DNA from: JANQEU01 sp965228045
Lineage (GTDB): Bacteria; Bacteroidota; Bacteroidia; Cytophagales; Cyclobacteriaceae
Length of the DNA stretch: 64,000 nucleotides
Reading direction: 5' to 3'
Assembly (NCBI GenBank): GCA_965228045.1
Contig: OZ245789.1
Coordinates: 434,001-498,000, forward strand
In this document: positions 44,599-51,297 of the stretch, one piece after another
How the letters are laid out: each line of letters opens with the position of its first letter
Position numbering within the stretch: position 1 is the stretch's first letter
Program-made: the position numbers and the translations under genes
Notes under the pieces: model-generated
The model's input: the letters and a program-made list of their open reading frames with translations, nothing else
Told to the model about the DNA's origin: nothing
The model's database searches: none

Positions 44599-44714
44599 TC
44601 ACTACTAGTAGTGACTTAGCACTATTTGTAGTGAAAAGACAATTTGCCTACCAATAGCTATTGTCTGACAGCTACTGGTAAAACTACTTTTGCATTGTTT
44701 AGAATCAATCTAAA
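44599..44714 (+). promoter_or_regulatory. Double-operator divergent region D (VOC / DUF4856-imelysin-HTTM-TonB operon)
   Basis: TCACTACTAGTAGTGA (44599-44614, a perfect palindrome), CACTATTTGTAGTG (44620-44633), CAATTTGCCTA (44640-44650), TAGCTATTG (44655-44663, giving a -33 TTG), -7 TACTTTTG (44685-44692; spacer 21) and, 5 bases on, TTTAGAATCAATCTAAA (44698-44714, one symmetry mismatch). The ATG of the DUF4856 gene follows at 44736. Same order and spacing as region B. Confidence 0.72.
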
Positions 44715-44735
44715 TAACACTATTTAACAGGAACC

Positions 44736-45872
44736 ATGAAAGTCTTAAAATATTTAGTACCAGCTTTTTCATTGATCATATTATCAGCGTGTAACAATGA
44801 AACTGAGCCCGATCCTTCACTCGAAATACCATCTACTTACGAGTTTACCAGAAATGGTGAAAGTTCTGTAAGCTTTTCCGGTCAGACTACCAGATTAGAC
44901 ATGTTATCTGAAATGAAATCCTACCTCGGCGAAGCTCATGGAGGAAATGAAATTGAAGAAGATGTTTTATTAGGTATGTATGCGAATGAGAATGCTTCGT
45001 TTTCCGATAGCGAACTCAACAGTGCCGACAAGCAACTTGAAAACAAGACCTTTTCAACTGACATTGAATTTTTCAAAGAGCAGATGGCAGCAGCCGCCAT
45101 TGCCAGCCGTGATTATTTCGCGAATCAGCAGGAAGCCGCTGAGGGTCAATCAGGATTGATCCAACGTGGTACATCAGGTAATTTCATTCTGGTCAGCGAA
45201 AAAGGCTGGGAATATCAACAAGTGATAGAAAAAGGTTTGATGGGTGCCGTGTTCCTGAACCAAATCTACAACGTGTACCTCACAGATGATCGAATTGGGC
45301 CCACGGTAGAAAATGAGGAACTGGTCGAAGGTGAAAATTACACGTCTAAAGAACATCACTGGGACGAAGCTTTCGGTTACTGGGGAGTACCAATAGATTT
45401 CCCCGCGGAATTGGAATCATCAGACAACAGATTCTGGGCAAACTACTCATATGGTAGAGAAGAGTTGCTCGGGACAGCATCCAATTTGAGAGATGCCTAT
45501 CTGAAAGGAAGAACGGCGATAGTCAATGGAGATGATCAATCCCTTGAAGAGGCTACAGAGGTTCTTTATGAGACATTTGAAATCACAGCAGCAGCAACAG
45601 CTGTTCATTATCTGAATTCCTGCATTGAAGATATTAATTCTGGTGACCAGGGAAATCTCTTTCACCATGCTTCCGAGGTGATTGGGTTTGTAATGGCCTT
45701 GAAATATTCCCCGTTCAAACGCACCACCACAGATGAAATTGAAACGATTATTTATGACCACCTTGGAGAGGAAGGGGATTTCTGGAAGATCTCCCTTGAG
45801 GGAATAAATGAAGCAAAACAATTATTGATCAGTAACTATGAAGAGCTTGAACCGTTCATGGATCAGTTATAA
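44736..45872 (+). CDS. DUF4856 lipoprotein of the iron operon
   Basis: 378 aa, lipobox LIILSAC with Cys 19. The mature protein has the pattern of DUF4856: MLSEMKSYLGEAHGG near the start and KEHHWDEAFGYWGVPIDFP in the middle, where the HHWDEA motif could bind metal. Helical C-terminal half. DUF4856 proteins are encoded next to imelysins in Bacteroidota as far as I recall. First gene of a four-gene operon behind operator region D; overlaps the next gene by 35 bases. Confidence 0.88.
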   Translation: MKVLKYLVPAFSLIILSACNNETEPDPSLEIPSTYEFTRNGESSVSFSGQTTRLDMLSEMKSYLGEAHGGNEIEEDVLLGMYANENASFSDSELNSADKQLENKTFSTDIEFFKEQMAAAAIASRDYFANQQEAAEGQSGLIQRGTSGNFILVSEKGWEYQQVIEKGLMGAVFLNQIYNVYLTDDRIGPTVENEELVEGENYTSKEHHWDEAFGYWGVPIDFPAELESSDNRFWANYSYGREELLGTASNLRDAYLKGRTAIVNGDDQSLEEATEVLYETFEITAAATAVHYLNSCIEDINSGDQGNLFHHASEVIGFVMALKYSPFKRTTTDEIETIIYDHLGEEGDFWKISLEGINEAKQLLISNYEELEPFMDQL

Positions 45873-46962
45873 GGTCTTAAAGGCCTTTCGTGGAATGTTA
45901 TACGTCATAGGGCCTCTGGCCCTTTTGTCGTGTAGTGAGGATGGTACCAAAGACGGATTTAATGACTACGATCAGAGGTTGCTGCTGGATAACATAGGTA
46001 ATAATCTGATCGTTCCGGGGTATGCTTTGCTTGCTGAAGAATCGACTACTCTAGTGAGTGCTACAGAGGGTTTTATTGCTAATCCTACATTGTCCACCTT
46101 ATCCGGTCTCAGAGAACAATTGAAGAAGATAAGACTAGCCTGGCAATCATTAACACCCTATCAATTCGGTCCGGCTGAGACACAGGGGTTAACTGCTGCT
46201 TTAAACATCTATCCTGTGGATGTTAACCAAATCGAAAATAACATTCAGGAGGGCACTTATGATCTATCTACCCTTGCCAATAATGATGCAAAGGGTTTTC
46301 AGGCAATCGGATATTTACTTTACAGGGACGAAATGTCCGATGAGGAAATCCTGGATTCCTTTATCGAAAGTAGAGCGAGCTATCTACTAAACGTTGTAAA
46401 CTATATGGACGAAAGAGTCCAATCGGTCAATACCACCTGGGAAAATGAATATCTAATTGAATTTACATCCGAAGACGCCCTTGGTGTAGATGTAGGAAGT
46501 AGCCTTGGGCAGCTCGTAAATGCCATGAATAGAGATTTTGAAAGAAATACCCGAGATGGTAAAGTTGGTATTCCCGTAGGTGTGCGGACATTGGGCGAAC
46601 CATACCCTAAAGCTTCTGAGGCCTATTATGCTGGTTATTCTATTGAGTTGCTTGCCGCAAATATTGAAGCTTATGAGCGTCTTTTCAGGGGAGCGGATGG
46701 AGAGGGTTTAGATGACTATCTACAGGCCTTAAGTGTGGTATCGGATAATGAGACTCTGTCTGAGGAAATTCTTTCACAGTTTGAGGTCATAAAACAGGCA
46801 GTTGGCCAGTTAAATGATCCGTTGCAGGCTGAAATAGAGACATCGAAGGCCGATGTGGAAACAGTTTTTGTTGAAATGCAAACACTCGTTGTCCTTTTCA
46901 AAACGGAGATGGCTTCTGCTCTGGGTGTCACGATCACGTACCAGGACAATGACGGTGATTGA
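45838..46962 (+). CDS. Imelysin-family lipoprotein with degenerate GxHxxE motif
   Basis: 374 aa from ATG 45838; the Lys/Arg-rich start followed by LYVIGPLALLSC gives a lipobox with Cys 32 (an ATG at 45895 would leave only a short, uncharged signal). Imelysin (peptidase M75-like) four-helix-bundle fold: LREQLKKIRLAWQSLTPYQFGPA is typical. The conserved GxHxxE motif reads G-F-Q-A-I-G here (residues 153-158), so both His and Glu are replaced. Imelysins are iron-regulated envelope proteins thought to bind iron or a complex. The 14-base overlap with the next gene suggests coupling. Confidence 0.87.
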   Translation: MKSLNRSWISYKVLKAFRGMLYVIGPLALLSCSEDGTKDGFNDYDQRLLLDNIGNNLIVPGYALLAEESTTLVSATEGFIANPTLSTLSGLREQLKKIRLAWQSLTPYQFGPAETQGLTAALNIYPVDVNQIENNIQEGTYDLSTLANNDAKGFQAIGYLLYRDEMSDEEILDSFIESRASYLLNVVNYMDERVQSVNTTWENEYLIEFTSEDALGVDVGSSLGQLVNAMNRDFERNTRDGKVGIPVGVRTLGEPYPKASEAYYAGYSIELLAANIEAYERLFRGADGEGLDDYLQALSVVSDNETLSEEILSQFEVIKQAVGQLNDPLQAEIETSKADVETVFVEMQTLVVLFKTEMASALGVTITYQDNDGD

Positions 46963-48289
46963 TCTAAAAAGAAATATCGTCAGGTCGTTCACAAAAGATA
47001 TTTCCATCGCCCCATTGGTTACTTTCCGAATCATTTTTGGGGTTCTGATGCTGTTTTCCACCATTAGGTTTTTATGGAATGATTGGGTCCATGAACTCTA
47101 CATTCTTCCCGATTTTCATTTTAAATACCTGGGATTTGAGTGGGTACAGGCTTTACCGGGTAACTGGATGTACGCGCCGTTTATGGTGATGATCATATGT
47201 TCAGTCGGAATCCTGCTTGGTTTCTTTTACAGATTTTCTGCCATGTTGTTTTTCCTGGCCTTCACTTACGTCGAATTGATAGATAAGGCGAACTATCTTA
47301 ATCATTATTACTTCGTTTCATTGATCTCATTCCTGCTAGTTTTCATTCCTGCCAATAGACGATTTTCACTGGATGTTTTATTTGGGAGGACGCGTGAGCG
47401 ACTTTTTGTTTCTCCTGTTTATCGAAATATCCTGATTTTTCAGATTTCCGTTGTCTACTTCTTCGCGGGGTTGGCAAAAATCAACCCGGATTGGTTGCTC
47501 CATGCCCAGCCACTTAAAATGTGGTTGTCGGCACACATTCACGACCCCATAATCGGAGGGCTTTTTCGTTACGAACACACTGCATTTGTTTTCAGTTGGG
47601 CTGGAATGTTGTTTGACATTTTCACACCCTTTCTCCTCTTGATCAGTTTCACGCGCAAAATTGCTTATTTCATTGTAGCGGTATTCCATATACTCACATG
47701 GTGGCTTTTTCCAATTGGTGTTTTTCCATGGGTAATGATAGGTTTGACCCTCATCTTTTTTCAACCTGAGGCTCATGACAATTTTCTAACCAGATGCGTT
47801 AAGTTAAATCCCCCGGTACAAAAGGAAGGATCAGGTTCCTCCTTATCAATGGTCAAAAAGTATGCTCTGATCGGTTTCGTTCTTTTCCAAGTCGCAATGC
47901 CTATGAGGCATCTGCTCTATCCTGGAGACCTTTTTTGGACCGAGGAAGGGTACCGGTTTTCATGGCGGGTGATGCTGATGGAAAAAGCCGGAAGCGCTCA
48001 GTTCCAGGTTGTCGAGCCACCTTCAAGCCGCTCTATCCCCATTTCAAATTATCAGTATCTCTCAGCTAACCAGGAAAAAATGATGTCTACTCAGCCAGAC
48101 ATGATACTGCAATTTGCACATTTTCTAAAATCCGAATATGAAGCAAAAGGAGTTCCGGACCCGGAGGTTCGGGCGAATGTCTTTGTCACTTTAAATGGCT
48201 CAAGGCGGCAACTTCTGGTTGACCCAAAAGTGGATTTGACGGACTACAATATAGATTTAAGACCCAAGTCCTGGATAATGTCAAGATGA
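46949..48289 (+). CDS. HTTM-domain (vitamin K carboxylase-like) membrane protein
   Basis: 446 aa from ATG 46949 (MTVIDLKRNIVRSF), overlapping the imelysin stop by 14 bases. Several membrane helices over residues 20-300 with HTTM features: PLVTFRIIFGVLMLF, LIDKANYLNHYYFVSLI, VYFFAGLAKINPDWL and FHILTWWLFPIGVFPW. A soluble C-terminal part (about 340-446) follows. HTTM proteins are related to gamma-glutamyl carboxylase; what they do in iron loci is unknown. Stop and next ATG overlap (ATGA). Confidence 0.9.
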   Translation: MTVIDLKRNIVRSFTKDISIAPLVTFRIIFGVLMLFSTIRFLWNDWVHELYILPDFHFKYLGFEWVQALPGNWMYAPFMVMIICSVGILLGFFYRFSAMLFFLAFTYVELIDKANYLNHYYFVSLISFLLVFIPANRRFSLDVLFGRTRERLFVSPVYRNILIFQISVVYFFAGLAKINPDWLLHAQPLKMWLSAHIHDPIIGGLFRYEHTAFVFSWAGMLFDIFTPFLLLISFTRKIAYFIVAVFHILTWWLFPIGVFPWVMIGLTLIFFQPEAHDNFLTRCVKLNPPVQKEGSGSSLSMVKKYALIGFVLFQVAMPMRHLLYPGDLFWTEEGYRFSWRVMLMEKAGSAQFQVVEPPSSRSIPISNYQYLSANQEKMMSTQPDMILQFAHFLKSEYEAKGVPDPEVRANVFVTLNGSRRQLLVDPKVDLTDYNIDLRPKSWIMSR

Positions 48290-50709
48290 AGAGTAGATGG
48301 ATCATTTTGGCTATTGGAATACTATTTTCCGGGTTAGTATCAGGGCAGCATATCGAGGGAACCGTCACTGACTTGGAAGGTAATCCTCTTCCAGCCCAGA
48401 TATTTATAGAAGGAACTTCCTTTGGAACCAAGACCAATGAAACCGGTGAATTTAAGTTTCAAATATCTCCCGGGACTTACAACCTTGTCGCATTCTCTCC
48501 CGGTTATCAATCCATTTTGAAGCAGATTGAAGTCCGGGAGAATTTATCTGTATCATTTCTTCTGAACGAACTCAACACTGAACTTCCGGAAGTTTTGGTC
48601 ACTGACCATCAGCTAAGCTATCCACAAAGCGACTGGCTGAAGTCAGTCAGTGGTTCGGCGATTTATGACGGAAAGAAATCGGAATTGATTCAACTTGACG
48701 AGGTGGTGGGAAACAAATCTGCTAATCTTGGGAGACAAATGTATGCAAGGGTTCCGGGGCTCAATATCTGGGAAAGCGATGGGGCCGGGGTACAACTTGG
48801 TATTGGTGGCCGAGGGTTGAATCCGAATCGGACATCAAATTTTAATGTACGGCAAAATGGCTATGACATCAGTGCGGATGCCCTTGGTTACCCGGAAAGC
48901 TATTATACACCTCCCGTACAAGCCCTGAGGAGAATTGAAATTGTAAGGGGAGCGGCAGGCCTCCAATACGGCACACAATTTGGCGGACTATTGAATTTTG
49001 TGTTCAAAGAAGGACCCAAAGACGAAAAACTGGACGTAAACCTGATCAATACTGCAGGATCTTTTGGCTTTTATAATTCCTTCAACAGCGTAGGAGGGAC
49101 CGTTGGCAAGGTCAATTACTACTCCTTTTATCAATATAAAAGAAGCGAAGGCTGGAGACCAAATTCCGGTCTTGAACAGCATACTGCATATGGCTCAGTC
49201 ACTTACAACTTCACCCCATTCTCAAAACTAAAATTGGAACACACCCATATGAACTACCTGGCTAAACAACCCGGAGGGCTTACTGATAACCAATTTCGGC
49301 AGGATCCAAGACAATCAAATCGCACAAGAAACTGGTTTACAGTAGGATGGGATTTGTCTGCCGCTGAGCTGGATATTCAACTTAAACCAGGAATTAAGCT
49401 GAACAACAGGACATTTTTTCTAAATGCAAACAGGTATGCTTTAGGGAATTTAGGAAGAATCGACAGGCCCGATGACATGGACAGTCGGGATCTCCTGATG
49501 GATGAATATATGAATTGGGGAAATGAAACTCGACTGCTCTGGCATTATGATCTTCTTAGCAGTAAGTCCGTTTTGCTCGTGGGGAATAGGATTTATTTTG
49601 GCAATACAAGGAGGGTTCAGGGAGATGGTGATGAAGGCGGTAAACCCAATTTTAAGCTGAATAATCCGGAAGATCTCGGCGATTCGAAGTTTCTGTTTCC
49701 CGGCCAGAATATGTCGCTATTCGCGGAAAACATTTTTAATCTTTCAGAACACCTTAGCGTCACTCCGGGGGTTAGGTTTGAATACATTGTCACAAAAGCA
49801 GATGGATATTATGTGGATCGCAGAACTGATTTGGCCGGCAACATCGTATTTGAGTCTCAGGTATTCGAGGAAAAAGTGAATCCCAGATCTTTGTTGCTGG
49901 GAGGAATTGGGGTTAGTTATAAATACACTCCAGCTCTTGAATTCTATGGTAATTTTTCACAAAACTTCCGCGGCATTAACTTCAATGACATAAGGGTAGA
50001 TAATCCGTCTCTACAGGTCGATTCGCTTATCTCCGATGAAAGAGGATACAACGTGGACCTTGGTATGAGAGGTTCCCGGCCAGGAATTTATCGATTTGAC
50101 TTTTCAGGATTTTATCTATCATATGACGATCGGATTGGATCCGTACTGCGTTCTGCGCCTGATTCACGGTTTAACAATTTGATCGAGCGAACATTCCGGT
50201 ACAGAACCAACATCGCTGATGCTGCCATCTATGGATTTGAATTTTTTGGTGAGATCAACTGGCTGGGGGTTTGGTCCAAACCGAATGAATTAACTCAATT
50301 AAAAACCTTTTTGAACCTCAGCGTTATCTCTTCCCGCTACTTGTCCAACCAGGATAATAGTGTGGAAGGTAACTTTGTGGAGCTTGTTCCTCCTGTGAAT
50401 CTACGCACCGGGATCACCTATCAAAACAGAGAATTTGCGGTATCCTATCTTTTGAGTTTTGTTGAGGAGCATTACTCTGATGCCACTAATGCCGAAACCT
50501 CACCAACCTCTGTGGAAGGCATTATTCCTTCCTATTTTGTGATGGATTTATCCCTGTCCTACGCCTGGAAATGGATGTCCTATGAGGCTGGAGTGAATAA
50601 TCTAGCCAATGAAATGTATTTCACGAGAAGGGCTGCCGGTTACCCTGGTCCTGGTATTTTACCTTCGGACGGACGAAGCTTCTATTTCACCCTGGGGTTA
50701 AACTTCTAA
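48286..50709 (+). CDS. TonB-dependent outer membrane receptor of the iron operon (FecA-like)
   Basis: 807 aa. Signal peptide (WIILAIGILFSGLVSG), a carboxypeptidase-regulatory-like domain (about 22-105), then plug (EVVGNKSANLGRQMYARVPG, GGRGLNPNRTSNFNVRQNG, RIEIVRGAAGLQYGTQFGG) and a 22-strand barrel ending in FYFTLGLNF. No SusD partner. Architecture and neighbours suggest import of a ferric complex. Last gene of the DUF4856-imelysin-HTTM-receptor operon, all four genes overlapping, so expressed in fixed ratio. Overlaps the convergent methyltransferase gene by 4 bases. Confidence 0.93.
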   Translation: MKSRWIILAIGILFSGLVSGQHIEGTVTDLEGNPLPAQIFIEGTSFGTKTNETGEFKFQISPGTYNLVAFSPGYQSILKQIEVRENLSVSFLLNELNTELPEVLVTDHQLSYPQSDWLKSVSGSAIYDGKKSELIQLDEVVGNKSANLGRQMYARVPGLNIWESDGAGVQLGIGGRGLNPNRTSNFNVRQNGYDISADALGYPESYYTPPVQALRRIEIVRGAAGLQYGTQFGGLLNFVFKEGPKDEKLDVNLINTAGSFGFYNSFNSVGGTVGKVNYYSFYQYKRSEGWRPNSGLEQHTAYGSVTYNFTPFSKLKLEHTHMNYLAKQPGGLTDNQFRQDPRQSNRTRNWFTVGWDLSAAELDIQLKPGIKLNNRTFFLNANRYALGNLGRIDRPDDMDSRDLLMDEYMNWGNETRLLWHYDLLSSKSVLLVGNRIYFGNTRRVQGDGDEGGKPNFKLNNPEDLGDSKFLFPGQNMSLFAENIFNLSEHLSVTPGVRFEYIVTKADGYYVDRRTDLAGNIVFESQVFEEKVNPRSLLLGGIGVSYKYTPALEFYGNFSQNFRGINFNDIRVDNPSLQVDSLISDERGYNVDLGMRGSRPGIYRFDFSGFYLSYDDRIGSVLRSAPDSRFNNLIERTFRYRTNIADAAIYGFEFFGEINWLGVWSKPNELTQLKTFLNLSVISSRYLSNQDNSVEGNFVELVPPVNLRTGITYQNREFAVSYLLSFVEEHYSDATNAETSPTSVEGIIPSYFVMDLSLSYAWKWMSYEAGVNNLANEMYFTRRAAGYPGPGILPSDGRSFYFTLGLNF

Positions 50710-51245
50710 TCAAGATTTGGATTCAGTTTCTCAAAAAAACTCCATATGGCGATTCCAATGGAAACTGAAATATTAAGAGAATGTTTGGTCCCGTATTGTG
50801 GTATTTCAATGCATTGGTCAGAATTTTCGATGAACTCCTCCGAAACACCAAAAACTTCGTTTCCAAAGACCAGAGCGCATCTTGAGTTTTTATCGGGTCT
50901 GAAATCTGAAAGCGAGACAGATCGATCAGTTTGCTCGAGACAAAATAAATCGTAACCCTGATCCTTCAAATAGCGGATTGCTTCTTCATTTTTCTCAAAA
51001 TGTTTCCAGTCCACAGACTCCGTCGCCCCTAATGCTGACTTGTTGATTTCCCGATGAGGTGGTCTCGCCGTGATGCCAGTAAGGATTATTTCTGAGATTC
51101 TGAAAGCATCTGAAGTCCGGAAGGCAGACCCCACATTTTGCATGCTTCTTATGTTATCGAGAACTATTACAATTGGTGCCTTCTCAGCCTTTTTGAAAGC
51201 TTCAACATCTAACCTGTTAAGTTCCTCGTTCTTCAGTTTTCGCAT
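50706..51245 (-). CDS. TrmH-family (SpoU) RNA 2'-O-methyltransferase
   Basis: 179 aa from ATG 51245 (a GTG two codons upstream is possible). SPOUT knot motifs: motif 1 NIRSMQNVGSAFRTSDAF, motif 2 ALVFGNEVFGVSEEF, motif 3 SLNISVSIGIAIW. Methylates the ribose of a tRNA or rRNA nucleotide using SAM; the target (TrmH, TrmL or RlmB type) cannot be told. Divergent from mutS with 52 bases between. Confidence 0.92.
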   Translation of the reverse strand: MRKLKNEELNRLDVEAFKKAEKAPIVIVLDNIRSMQNVGSAFRTSDAFRISEIILTGITARPPHREINKSALGATESVDWKHFEKNEEAIRYLKDQGYDLFCLEQTDRSVSLSDFRPDKNSRCALVFGNEVFGVSEEFIENSDQCIEIPQYGTKHSLNISVSIGIAIWSFFEKLNPNLD

Positions 51246-51297
51246 GCACACGCCATTGGTTAATATTGTCTATTGATCTAACATTCGGACCGCAAAT

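Noticed and set aside
45600..45840. Minus-strand open frames inside the DUF4856 and other coding regions
   Set aside because: They lie opposite strong genes, show no family resemblance and have no promoter; treated as shadows.
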